This document shows positions 7,672 to 14,312 of a stretch of 14,312 bases of DNA, piece after piece. The stretch covers positions 1-14,312 of the forward strand of contig CAMEXG010000036.1 of assembly GCA_945947045.1 (NCBI GenBank), given 5' to 3'. This DNA comes from an uncultured Spirochaetales bacterium (GTDB lineage: Bacteria; Spirochaetota; Spirochaetia; Sphaerochaetales; Sphaerochaetaceae). Under the pieces are notes generated by a model. It did not search any database. It was not told the DNA's origin and saw only the letters and a program-made list of their open reading frames with translations. The stretch's first letter is position 1; the number at the start of each line of letters is the position of its first letter. The position numbers were made by a program, and so were the translations under genes.

Positions 7672-8259
7672 ATGCCAAAGAATGACAAAGAGAGAAAGAT
7701 CATCCACTTTGTAGTGGACGCAAACACAGTTTTTTCGAATGGCTATAGCCGTTCGGATATCATCCAAGAACCCCATTTCGGGAAGCACGTAAACATTCTA
7801 TACGTAGAAGCATCGGAAGAAACGTGTCGGGATTATGAAAAAATGGAAGAAAGCGAACACAAGAGAGAACAAAGAGCAAACAAATGTATGCACAAGAAAG
7901 ATGGCAGCTGTGTTTCAACCTTGTGTATAAATTGCCCAAACTATCTTTCAACAAAAGATGGAACAGGCACACTATCCTTGAATCAGTATGTAGAAGAGAA
8001 CGGAGACATCTTTGAGGATACTTGCCATACTGCTGATCCGGAAAAAGAACTGGACAAGAAGGAATTTTGGGAAACCCTGGAGAAGTTCAAAGATAGCCTT
8101 ACCAGGGAAGAAAGAATCCTCGCCGAAGGCATCATCAAAGGAACGCCAGACAAGGAACTTATGAAAGAGCTAGGCATAACGAAGCAGAGTACCTGCAACT
8201 CCAGGAAACAGGTTGTACGGTTGAAGATGCAGGTTGCCATGAAGGATTTCAAACCATAA
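7672..8259 (+). CDS. Sigma-70 region 4-like HTH protein with Cys-rich segment
   Basis: This is a 195-aa protein. The C-terminal about 65 residues (from EFWETLEKFKDSLTREER through ELMKELGITKQSTCNSRKQV) read like a sigma-70 region 4 / LuxR-type helix-turn-helix, which in sigma factors contacts the -35 element. The middle holds Cys72, Cys80, Cys85 and Cys88 (spacing C-x7-C-x4-C-x2-C), possibly a metal site. No region 2 motif is evident, so a complete sigma factor is unlikely. It may be a transcription regulator of the kind found on mobile elements. The ATG at 7672 has GGAG 7 nt upstream. An in-frame TTG at 7648 lies inside the hairpin stem and is less likely. The ribosome binding site is in the 3' arm of that hairpin, so translation is probably controlled by RNA structure. 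Targets are unknown. Confidence 0.65.
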   Translation: MPKNDKERKIIHFVVDANTVFSNGYSRSDIIQEPHFGKHVNILYVEASEETCRDYEKMEESEHKREQRANKCMHKKDGSCVSTLCINCPNYLSTKDGTGTLSLNQYVEENGDIFEDTCHTADPEKELDKKEFWETLEKFKDSLTREERILAEGIIKGTPDKELMKELGITKQSTCNSRKQVVRLKMQVAMKDFKP

Positions 8260-8307
8260 TGATTATATCTATAAGCGTATGAATATGTTGAGGCATAAAT
8301 GATTATA
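8258..8307. repeat. 10-bp direct repeat AATGATTATA, two copies 40 bp apart
   Basis: AATGATTATA occurs at 8258-8267, overlapping the stop of the sigma-like gene, and again at 8298-8307. Both copies are preceded by CAT plus A. The second runs into a consensus-like TATAAT (8304-8309) that lacks a matching -35. The AT-rich context makes chance possible. A regulator site is the alternative. Confidence 0.3.
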
Positions 8308-8338
8308 ATATACACGTTTTGTAAAAACTACAGATAAT

Positions 8339-8368
8339 CTTGATATTAATCAAGGTTCGTGATTTAAT
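8339..8368 (+). promoter_or_regulatory. Promoter of the HTH-methyltransferase operon with overlapping palindromic operator
   Basis: TTGATA (8340-8345) and TTTAAT (8363-8368) are separated by 17 bp, a good sigma-70-type promoter. The perfect inverted repeat CTTGAT-ATTA-ATCAAG (8339-8354) covers the -35. C5-methyltransferases with an N-terminal HTH, such as M.EcoRII and M.SsoII, are known to repress their own promoters through such sites, and the encoded enzyme has that architecture. The 5' leader would be about 55 nt, with AAAGGAAA as ribosome binding site. Confidence 0.55.
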
Positions 8369-8428
8369 ATTTTTGGCATACAATTCATAAGGCAGGAAAG
8401 CTGCAGAATTAGAAAGGAAAGAAAAATA

Positions 8429-9718
8429 ATGCATATTAGCTATAAGCCACTCTGGCATACTTTGTTAGAAAAAGGTATGTCAAAAGAGGAACTTAGGATA
8501 AAAGCAAAACTTACAACAAATGCAATTGCTAATATGGGAAAGGATCAAAACATTAGCATGACAACTCTGCTGAAAATATGCGAGGCATTGCAATGTGGTT
8601 TTGACAGAGTGGTTGAAATTGTTGGACTTCCACCTAAATCTGCTCCAGAAGGTCAAACAACAATAACAAAGAAGGAAGTAGAAACAATGCACAGAATAGA
8701 TCCGCCGAGATTAGTTTCACTATTCTCTGGATGTGGAGGATTGGACAAGGGATTTGAGGATGCTGGATATCATCGAGTATGGGCTAACGATTTTGATGCA
8801 GATGCCCAGGCTGTATTTAAACTCAACCTTGGAGAAATAGATGGTAGGGATATAACAAAGGTGCCTGTTGAGGACATTCCTGACTGCGACATCATTACTG
8901 CAGGCTTTCCGTGTCAGCCTTTTTCAAATGCAGGTAACCGGCGAGGGGTATATGATTCGCGCGGCGAACTGTACTTAGAGTGTTTACGCATTATAGAGCA
9001 TAAAAAACCAAAAGCTGTCTTGTTTGAAAATGTTAAAGGTCTGTTATCCTCAAAGCATCAAAGCGGGAAACGGCTCATAGAGGTCATCAAGGAAGATTTG
9101 AAAAAAATCGGTTATAGGGTCAATTATAAAGTTGTGAATGCATCAGATTATGGTGTTCCTCAGAATAGGGAAAGAATGATTCTTATCGGTCTTCGTGAGG
9201 ATTTGCAGAAAACTTTCGAGTTTCCACCAGTACAAGAAAATAAGAGCGGTTTGACATTACGCCACATACTTGATGTTCCTGCTGAAGTTCCTAATCAAAA
9301 ATTTTGGCCGTATTCGCCGCAGGCACAGACAATGATAGAGATGATTCCTGAAGGAGGCTCATGGAAAAGCATTCCGTATGAAAAGCTTTCGCCTCGATTC
9401 CAAAGAATCCGTGATGACATGAAACGCTATCATGCACCGAACTTCTATAGGCGATTTAGCAGAGATGAAATTAATGGAACTATTACGGCATCCGCTCAAC
9501 CGGAAAACTGTGGAATAACTCATCCAACTGAGAACAGAAGATATACAATTAGGGAAATTGCCAGAATACAATCATTCCCGGATGACTTTGTTTTTATTGA
9601 TGATTCACTAAAAGATATTGTGGCTATGTATAAGGTGATTGGAAATGCAGTTCCCTGTCACTTGGCTGAAGTAATTGCGAATGCTATATATGAACAAGTG
9701 TTTAAGGAGGAAGAATAA
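8429..9718 (+). CDS. DNA (cytosine-5-)-methyltransferase with N-terminal Cro/CI-type HTH
   Basis: This 429-aa protein is the modification enzyme of the second R-M system. Residues about 6-66 form an HTH_26/YozG-like domain (LWHTLLEKGMSKEELR, then ISMTTLLKICEALQC). The methyltransferase begins near residue 93. Motif I is LVSLFSGCGGLDKGFE, and motif IV is TAGFPCQPFSNAG with catalytic Cys162. Motif VI is FENVKGL (Glu200-Asn201-Val202) and motif VIII is PQNRER. Motif IX covers GTITASAQPENC and the following conserved segment, and motif X is IGNAVPCHLAE. All key residues are present. The stop overlaps the next start (TAATG), so modification and McrB-like subunits are translationally coupled. The HTH probably autoregulates the operon at the palindrome over its -35 (inferred from M.EcoRII/M.SsoII-type enzymes). 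The target sequence cannot be read from the protein. Codon use is AT-rich, unlike the first methyltransferase. Confidence 0.93.
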   Translation: MHISYKPLWHTLLEKGMSKEELRIKAKLTTNAIANMGKDQNISMTTLLKICEALQCGFDRVVEIVGLPPKSAPEGQTTITKKEVETMHRIDPPRLVSLFSGCGGLDKGFEDAGYHRVWANDFDADAQAVFKLNLGEIDGRDITKVPVEDIPDCDIITAGFPCQPFSNAGNRRGVYDSRGELYLECLRIIEHKKPKAVLFENVKGLLSSKHQSGKRLIEVIKEDLKKIGYRVNYKVVNASDYGVPQNRERMILIGLREDLQKTFEFPPVQENKSGLTLRHILDVPAEVPNQKFWPYSPQAQTMIEMIPEGGSWKSIPYEKLSPRFQRIRDDMKRYHAPNFYRRFSRDEINGTITASAQPENCGITHPTENRRYTIREIARIQSFPDDFVFIDDSLKDIVAMYKVIGNAVPCHLAEVIANAIYEQVFKEEE

Positions 9719-11415
9719 TGGCAATAGTATATGTTGATCCTATATGCGTTAATGATTCAATTGATTTTTTCATTTCGCAAGAGTACAACTCGCCGGAGCA
9801 GATAGGACTCTTTTTCCTGTTAAAGGCAAACAAGTTCAATAGTCGTGAGTACCAAACTTATGATGCTACAGGAGCGCAAAAGGCAAGACTAACGCGATAT
9901 CTTTACGACTTATGTGCGCTGTTCGATGCAAAACAGGAAAACGGTGGTAAGTATGTATCGCTTTTCCCGTTTTCAATGGATCGGACAATCAAAAAGACTA
10001 ATTATTATAATGGTGGAACGGAGTTCAAGCAGGTCATAGGGCGTGTGAAAGATACAATGGATAATACGCTCATTGACGATGGCAAATATCTTAGAAAAGA
10101 TGAACTTGATGGTTCAAAGTACAAGTTCGCGCCAAATTATGTCGATATGCTGTACTCTGACTTTTTGAAAGGGCACAGAGTCTCATTGCAGAAACTTGCT
10201 GCTTGGTATTTCCGTTTCTATGCATTTGATGTAGATGATGAGTGGGTTGAAAATCTGACAGCGGATAATTTTGAAACCTTTACCCGTATTTGCACCAAGA
10301 AGCTGATCGAAGATTTGAACATTACGGCAGAAGAGCAGTCAACGATGTTTGATACAACAGATGGAATTATCAAATATAGTCAAACCGGAATAACAGGCGA
10401 AGAGATACGCTCGAAGTTTGCGTATGAAACCAATGCAACACCAGAGGTTTCTCAGCTTACGGCACCTGTTTCATATATGATATCGGATGTTAGCATCACC
10501 AGGGAGGAAGTCACTAATTTGGCTGCGCCTCATGGCGATAATATTACTGAAGAAGAGTTGTCGGAGCTATTGCTCGATACGAGGCAGGTAGTATTGTCGG
10601 GACCTCCGGGAACGGGTAAATCTTATATCTCCGACAAAGTAAAAGTTGGATTCGATCATAGCTTTTTAATTCAGTTTCATCCTAATCTGACATATGAGCA
10701 GTTTATTGGTGGTAGCACATTTGATGAGAATGGTCTAGTACATCCCAAGGCTGGTGTGTTTCTCGAATTTTGTCACGAGGCTGGAAAAGCAGAAAACGTC
10801 AATCAGAAGTACCTCTTTATGATTGACGAGATAAACCGAGGCAATGTATCTAAAATATTCGGTGAGACCATCCTTGCTTTGGATAGGGAGTATACGGTTC
10901 AATTACCGACAGCATTAACCGCAAAGGATGGAACAACTGTTACAGAGTTTAGAATTCCAGAGAATGTTTACATTCTTGCCACAATGAATTCTGCCGATAG
11001 AAGCATAGCTCTTGTAGACTATGCTATCCGGAGACGATTTGCATTTGTTGATTTCTATCCGAATAGTGAAGTTGTTGATTTTGAATCAGATTATTCCCAG
11101 CTTGACGATATCAAAGTCGGCAAAGTTATGGATGGAATTAACGAAAAGCTGTATAGCGTTTTAGGAGATGCTGATCTTTTGCTTGGCCAATCATACTTTT
11201 TGCCGAAATGGGCAAGAGATGAAGTAAGCAGAAAGATCAAATGGACGCCACAGATTCTTAAAAGACTTTTCAATTACTATTTATTACCAATTATTGAAGA
11301 ATACACCTACGGGAATAAACGCTATTTGCAGAATATTCTCGGCGATAAATTGGTTGGACGAATCAGTGATGAGGAGGAATTTATCGAGGAACTGAAGGCA
11401 CAATTGTTAAAGTGA
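9718..11415 (+). CDS. McrB-like AAA+ NTPase (LlaJI R1 / BsuMI-type restriction subunit)
   Basis: This 565-aa protein is the motor and recognition subunit of the second restriction system. The N-terminal about 280 residues resemble no domain I can name and probably bind the target DNA. The AAA+ module follows: Walker A GPPGTGKS (295-302), McrB-type FHPNLTYEQFIGG (about 320-332), Walker B LFMIDEINRGN (366-376), then ATMNSADRSIALVDYAIRRRF (421-441). NSAD stands where E. coli McrB has NTAD, a motif linked to GTP use. The Arg run probably supplies the arginine finger. McrB-like rings translocate DNA and activate McrC. Here the partner methyltransferase is in the same operon, as in LlaJI and BsuMI. 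The system therefore probably cuts unmodified sites, not methylated ones. The start overlaps the upstream stop by one base. Confidence 0.9.
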   Translation: MAIVYVDPICVNDSIDFFISQEYNSPEQIGLFFLLKANKFNSREYQTYDATGAQKARLTRYLYDLCALFDAKQENGGKYVSLFPFSMDRTIKKTNYYNGGTEFKQVIGRVKDTMDNTLIDDGKYLRKDELDGSKYKFAPNYVDMLYSDFLKGHRVSLQKLAAWYFRFYAFDVDDEWVENLTADNFETFTRICTKKLIEDLNITAEEQSTMFDTTDGIIKYSQTGITGEEIRSKFAYETNATPEVSQLTAPVSYMISDVSITREEVTNLAAPHGDNITEEELSELLLDTRQVVLSGPPGTGKSYISDKVKVGFDHSFLIQFHPNLTYEQFIGGSTFDENGLVHPKAGVFLEFCHEAGKAENVNQKYLFMIDEINRGNVSKIFGETILALDREYTVQLPTALTAKDGTTVTEFRIPENVYILATMNSADRSIALVDYAIRRRFAFVDFYPNSEVVDFESDYSQLDDIKVGKVMDGINEKLYSVLGDADLLLGQSYFLPKWARDEVSRKIKWTPQILKRLFNYYLLPIIEEYTYGNKRYLQNILGDKLVGRISDEEEFIEELKAQLLK

Positions 11416-11425
11416 GAGTGAGTAT

Positions 11426-12634
11426 ATGCAAATGCAGTCATTAACACTCGATCAAGGCGGACTGCTAAGCCTATTTCCTCATGAGATACCTGTAATTCAG
11501 GGAATATTGTCAAAAAGAGGTATGTCATGGGACTGTCTTGACACAAAGCAAGGCATCATTAAACTCCCGCAGCAGTATATTGGCTATATCGGCTTGCCTG
11601 ATCGCAAAATTATAATAAAGCCAAAGCATCCTGGAATAACAATCAGCCACATTCTGAGGGTGTATTTCTTCTTGTACTCTGCTCAGTATTCAGATTTGGA
11701 TACGCCCATGTACGATGTGGAGACAGGCAATGATGTAAACTTGATAGCGATGTTCATTCAAGAAATGATGTCTGTTGTACATAAAGGTTTACCTGTAGAG
11801 TATAGCGAAAAAGAAGAAGACCTTAGTTTTATTAAAGGCAATCTGCAGATTGTCCCAACCTCTTTGAATATCATGATGCGAAGAAGGGATGCTTTTAGAT
11901 GCGTTTATGATGACCTTACACGAGATATTCCTATAAACAGATTGCTTTTGGCTGCCGCAAAGAAAATAGAATCTCATGTTCAAAACTCAGATATAGCATA
12001 TATAATCCGTCAGTTTGGAAACGTAGACTACACTAATATTCCTGATGATGTTGGGTTTAATAAGAACACGGCTTATTGTAAGAAGGCCGTTTCTCTTGCT
12101 TATATGATTTTGAACGACCTTACATTATCAACGGACGGAGAATCTTCATATGGAGAAAGTCTACTGATAAACTTTGATAGGGTTTTTGAGGACTTTATAA
12201 AGAAAGTGCTGATGGAATATTCAAACCTTGGAAAGTTTTCATATTGGACATCATCAAAAAGTTTTGCCTTTTGCCATCAAGGAGATGAGTATTTTGAACG
12301 GTCATATCTCCCTGATTTGCTCTACGATTATGTAGATAAAAACGGACGGCAAACCGCACGAGCGATTTTGGATATGAAGAATAAAACCTCTCTTCCGTTC
12401 GATAATGATGATATATATCAAATGGCATTTTATGGGCAGATGCTTTCTTGTAAAAAGATAATTCTATGTTATCCGGGAAATGAGAACAGGAGCAATACTG
12501 CTCTTAGATTTAATGATGAGAAATTCTTCCTGCAAAAAATATATGGTTCATATATGAATCTTACAGGAAACAGCGCAAAGGAATTTAAGAATAACATAGC
12601 TTCATTCGTGTATCGAGTAGAATGCCTATTGTAA
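11426..12634 (+). CDS. McrC-like PD-(D/E)xK nuclease subunit
   Basis: This 402-aa protein lies 10 nt after the McrB-like gene and is the cutting subunit. The N-terminal about 240 residues match the McrC (McrBC 5-methylcytosine restriction component) layout, including IGYIGLPDRKIIIKPKHPG and IKGNLQI. The nuclease core has FDRVFEDFIKKVL (Glu255 or Glu256), YLPDLLYD with Asp297, and AILDMKNK with Asp316 and Lys318. It ends with DDIYQMAFYGQM around Gln332. This is a complete PD-(D/E)xK site, so the enzyme is probably active. McrC proteins stimulate the McrB NTPase and cleave after translocation. GTGAG just upstream of the ATG serves as ribosome binding site. The stop codon is the first half of a perfect 12-bp palindrome (TAATCCGGATTA, 12632-12643). 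Confidence 0.88.
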   Translation: MQMQSLTLDQGGLLSLFPHEIPVIQGILSKRGMSWDCLDTKQGIIKLPQQYIGYIGLPDRKIIIKPKHPGITISHILRVYFFLYSAQYSDLDTPMYDVETGNDVNLIAMFIQEMMSVVHKGLPVEYSEKEEDLSFIKGNLQIVPTSLNIMMRRRDAFRCVYDDLTRDIPINRLLLAAAKKIESHVQNSDIAYIIRQFGNVDYTNIPDDVGFNKNTAYCKKAVSLAYMILNDLTLSTDGESSYGESLLINFDRVFEDFIKKVLMEYSNLGKFSYWTSSKSFAFCHQGDEYFERSYLPDLLYDYVDKNGRQTARAILDMKNKTSLPFDNDDIYQMAFYGQMLSCKKIILCYPGNENRSNTALRFNDEKFFLQKIYGSYMNLTGNSAKEFKNNIASFVYRVECLL

Positions 12635-12661
12635 TCCGGATTAAATAAAGGAGGTCGCAGT

Positions 12662-12685
12662 TTGAAGTGCTACTTTGCTCAGTAG
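12662..12685 (+). other. Seven-codon TTG-start ORF behind a consensus Shine-Dalgarno
   Basis: AAGGAGG (12648-12654) stands 7 nt before a TTG that opens a frame of seven codons (M-K-C-Y-F-A-Q) and then TAG. The spacing is ideal and the Shine-Dalgarno is the strongest in the neighbourhood, so ribosome binding at the head of this RNA region is plausible. It could be a leader peptide, or the purine tract may have another role. Translation is unproven. Confidence 0.2.
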
Positions 12686-13054
12686 GGTCCTGCGATTAGG
12701 TTCCATAAAGGTTGCTGTATCAGGCTCTGCGAAATCAAACTTTATTCGACAATAGCTGAGTGTCTAAGAGGCAAAGAAACGTAATTCCTCTCCAAAGAAT
12801 AAAAGTTGAGAGGACTGGCTGGTTTGATGACTTTTCTGAATTACGTGCCTGAAATAATTGGGGTATTTGGAAAAATCTCTGAACACTCTTCGAGCATTCT
12901 CCCCTTTTCATTGCCTTATAACAACTTGCATCGATATGGATGTCCTGTGGGATAACGGCAATAAATACAAAGCATTAGAAGTCAACTACGAACGCTGTTC
13001 GTTATAAGGTTAAATCATTGTTAGGTATCGATTTAGCTATACAAATGGATATTT

Positions 13055-13096
13055 GAAGCTGGAACTTGATACAAATAGGTTTCAGCTTCTTTTTTT
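13055..13096 (+). terminator. Rho-independent terminator
   Basis: GAAGCTGGAAC (13055-13065) pairs with GTTTCAGCTTC (13079-13089), eleven pairs including one G-U. It is followed directly by seven T residues (13090-13096). It ends plus-strand transcription from the McrBC-like operon and/or the candidate structured RNA. Confidence 0.85.
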
Positions 13097-13134
13097 ATCC
13101 CTAACATAGAGTTATATTACCCCCTTTCTTAACG

Positions 13135-13242
13135 AAACTGAACAAGATTGAGAACAAAATGACGTTTTTATTGGTCTTTCGTAAAAAACTGAAAATCCTT
13201 GTTCGGAATTTCGTCATTTAGTTATGATAATCATAACGAAAT
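13135..13242. repeat. Cluster of inverted and direct repeats beside the recombinase gene
   Basis: Within about 110 bp there are several repeats. GAACAAG/CTTGTTC pairs 13140-13146 with 13198-13204. AAATGACG/CGTCATTT pairs 13157-13164 with 13212-13219. ATTTCGT/ACGAAAT pairs 13208-13214 with 13236-13242. GTTATGAT-A-ATCATAAC is a perfect 17-bp palindrome (13221-13237). AAACTGAA is directly repeated at 13135-13142 and 13186-13193. No ORF covers the region. It lies between two outward-facing gene blocks next to a large serine recombinase, so an attachment site or element boundary is possible. Protein-binding sites are an alternative. Confidence 0.35.
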
Positions 13243-13275
13243 AACTTAATGCTCCTCCAAACCGTTATTTGATAC

Positions 13276-13302
13276 AAAGAAAAGGCCCTCCCGTAGGAGA
13301 GC
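13276..13302 (-). terminator. Rho-independent terminator of the recombinase gene
   Basis: On the minus strand, GCTCTCC and GGAGGGC close a TACG loop of the very stable UNCG type, followed by C and TTTTCTTT. It begins 21 bp after the recombinase stop codon, so it should end that transcript. Confidence 0.8.
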
Positions 13303-13323
13303 GATACAATTCCTTTCTTCATC

Positions 13324-14312
13324 TCAATACTCCACTTCAATCTCAACCCCGCTCCTGAATCTGACTGCAGCCTTGCCTTTTTCCTTGAGGGTGATTCTGT
13401 CGCATAGTCCCAGCCATGCCTCCTTGCTGAACTCTAGGAACGCTCCGTCAAGTTTTCTCACTTCATCCAGGAATCTTTCGAGTTCCCTTGCCCTGACCTT
13501 CCTGTCAGAGATTGCATTCCTTGCCTTTTCCGCATCCTTCACCGCCGCCTCATAGCGTGTCTGGAGTTCGGCATACCTGCCGTTCTCGACTTCGGATTCG
13601 GTCAGGACCGTGCTCCTTACATACTCATCCATCAGACCGGACACTACTGAAATCTCCGTCTCAGCCTCATCGAGGCTTTTCTGGAATGAATCGTTGACCA
13701 GGAGGGAATCCCGGATTGACTCGATTCTTCTGACGGCATCCTCCTTATCCTTGATAAGAATGTTGGCCGCCTTCACGAAAATATCCTTGATCTGCTCCTC
13801 GGAAACATGGGGACTCCTGCACCTGTCCCTGTTGCCCTTGATCTTGTACTTGGCGTTGCACCTCCACACAATCCTGCAGTACTTGTCCGTGGAATGCCAC
13901 ACCTTGGAGCCGTATGCACTGCCGCACTCGCCACAGAACACCTTGTCTGCAAAGATGGATGTGGAATGGTGCTTACCGCACTTTTCCTTCCTGTTCTTCA
14001 ATTCCCTCTGTACCATCTCGAAGTCATCCCTCGGGATAATCGCCTCATGGGCATCCTCGACGTAGAACCTTCTGACCTCACCGTTGTTCTTCTCCCTCTT
14101 GGAGAGCAGATCCTTCTTATAGGTCTTCTGCATCATCGCATCACCGGCATACTTCTCGTTGCCCAGGATGGACTCTATGAAGTTCTGGCTCCATGTGGAG
14201 GAACCTTTCGGAGTCTTGACCCCCATCCCTTCCAGCTCCTTTCCAATCTGATAGAATGTCGCCCCTTCCAGGAACCTTCTATATATGTAACGGACGTATT
14301 TGGCCTGTTCCT
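13324..14312 (-). CDS. Large serine recombinase (C-terminal part, runs off right edge)
   Basis: The minus-strand frame is open from the right edge to the stop at 13324, about 329 codons. An internal ATG at 14226 is not the real start, because the frame continues upstream with EQAKYVRYIYRRFLEGATF, typical of the recombinase domain. Next come ILGNEKYAGDAMMQKTYKKD, a zinc ribbon (CGECGSAYGSKVWH, then WRCNAKYKIKG and a final RCRSP), a charged coiled coil (about 180 to 270 of the visible part) and a C-terminal segment ending FRSGVEIEVEY. This is the DNA-binding half of a large serine integrase. The catalytic N-terminal resolvase domain with its active Ser lies outside the window. Such enzymes insert and excise mobile elements, so it may have moved this defence island. 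Composition matches the Sau3AI-type pair. Confidence 0.9.
   Translation of the reverse strand, partial: EQAKYVRYIYRRFLEGATFYQIGKELEGMGVKTPKGSSTWSQNFIESILGNEKYAGDAMMQKTYKKDLLSKREKNNGEVRRFYVEDAHEAIIPRDDFEMVQRELKNRKEKCGKHHSTSIFADKVFCGECGSAYGSKVWHSTDKYCRIVWRCNAKYKIKGNRDRCRSPHVSEEQIKDIFVKAANILIKDKEDAVRRIESIRDSLLVNDSFQKSLDEAETEISVVSGLMDEYVRSTVLTESEVENGRYAELQTRYEAAVKDAEKARNAISDRKVRARELERFLDEVRKLDGAFLEFSKEAWLGLCDRITLKEKGKAAVRFRSGVEIEVEY

Larger units (their letters stand above)
12644..13096 (+). ncRNA. Candidate large structured RNA downstream of the McrC-like gene
   Basis: The 689-bp gap after McrC has no substantial ORF but many perfect complementary segments in order. TCGCAG/CTGCGA pairs 12655-12660 with 12690-12695 and encloses CTACT/AGTAG. 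ATAAAG/CTTTAT pairs 12705-12710 with 12740-12745. ACGTAATTC/GAATTACGT pairs 12779-12787 with 12838-12846, with CTCTC/GAGAG stacked inside. GGGG/CCCC pairs 12860-12863 with 12901-12904. CCTTATAAC/GTTATAAGG pairs 12914-12922 with 13001-13009. ATCGATA/TATCGAT pairs 12930-12936 with 13026-13032. The last two interlock as a pseudoknot. A competing hairpin ACGAAC-GCT-GTTCGT sits at 12988-13002. The segment ends at a strong terminator. It could be an independent RNA, a long 3' UTR or a small non-coding mobile element. I recognise no Rfam-type class, and the 5' end is a guess. Confidence 0.4.

Noticed and set aside
9718..12634. Classical type IV McrBC that cuts 5-methylcytosine DNA
   Set aside because: A C5-methyltransferase is co-transcribed and overlaps the mcrB-like gene, and another lies nearby. 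A methyl-directed nuclease would attack the host, so a LlaJI/BsuMI-type R-M reading is more consistent.
12823..12839. Archaeal C/D box small RNA (TTGATGA and CTGA)
   Set aside because: Box C does not fit the RUGAUGA consensus at its first base, the motif is short enough for chance, and the rest of the window is bacterial in character.
12914..13009. Integron attC-like ends (TTATAAC...GTTATAA, 96 bp apart, reminiscent of Vibrio repeats)
   Set aside because: The segments just inside the ends (AACTTGCATC and GAACGCTGTTC) are not complementary, so the L''/L' stem needed for an attC is missing. No second copy or integron integrase is in the window.
13610..14065. 151-codon plus-strand ORF opposite the recombinase, and other long overlapping frames across the methyltransferase genes (for example 1149-1604 and 2139-2798)
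   Set aside because: They are antisense or out-of-frame shadows of genes with full family motifs and have no recognisable domains or ribosome binding sites.
14224..14226. ATG at 14226 as the start of the recombinase
   Set aside because: The frame continues upstream to the window edge with recombinase-domain sequence, so this is an internal methionine of a partial gene.

Overview
This window is a bacterial defence island. Shine-Dalgarno sites, -35/-10 promoters and two U-tract hairpin terminators all point to a bacterium. The left-edge gene combines InlB-type repeats with BspA-type leucine-rich repeats, a pairing common in host-associated anaerobes (gut Firmicutes, treponeme-like spirochaetes). 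The sequence does not settle the lineage.

Layout from left to right. (1) 1-929, minus: 5' part of a repeat protein with InlB_B-like and BspA-like LRR segments. (2) 1189-3879, plus: a Sau3AI-type restriction-modification (R-M) pair, made of a C5-cytosine methyltransferase and a MutH/Sau3AI-family endonuclease, probably acting on GATC. (3) 7110-3927, minus: a three-gene operon matching the ABC-three-component (ABC-3C) conflict systems: a protein with an ABC-3C C-terminal domain, a small middle component and a Rad50/SMC-like ATPase. (4) 7270-8259, plus: a very acidic 47-residue protein, a strongly folded leader RNA, and a sigma-70-region-4-like protein whose ribosome binding site lies inside a hairpin. 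(5) 8429-12634, plus: an HTH-fused C5-cytosine methyltransferase, a McrB-like AAA+ motor and a McrC-like nuclease, overlapping or nearly so, resembling the LlaJI/BsuMI style of R-M system. (6) 12635-13323: no protein-coding gene beyond a 7-codon leader-like ORF. It holds a candidate structured RNA of about 450 nt ending in a strong terminator, a cluster of inverted repeats, and the terminator of the recombinase. (7) 13324-14312, minus: C-terminal part of a large serine recombinase that runs off the right edge.

Three separate antiviral strategies therefore sit side by side next to a site-specific recombinase, as in mobile defence islands. Base composition is a mosaic. The Sau3AI pair and the recombinase are richer in G+C and in AGG, CTC and TCC codons, while the ABC-3C and LlaJI-like operons are AT-rich, which suggests separate acquisitions. 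The most unusual parts are the two structured RNA regions (7452-7670 and about 12644-13096), the ABC-3C operon without a recognisable toxic domain, and promoter-overlapping palindromes that suggest local regulation.
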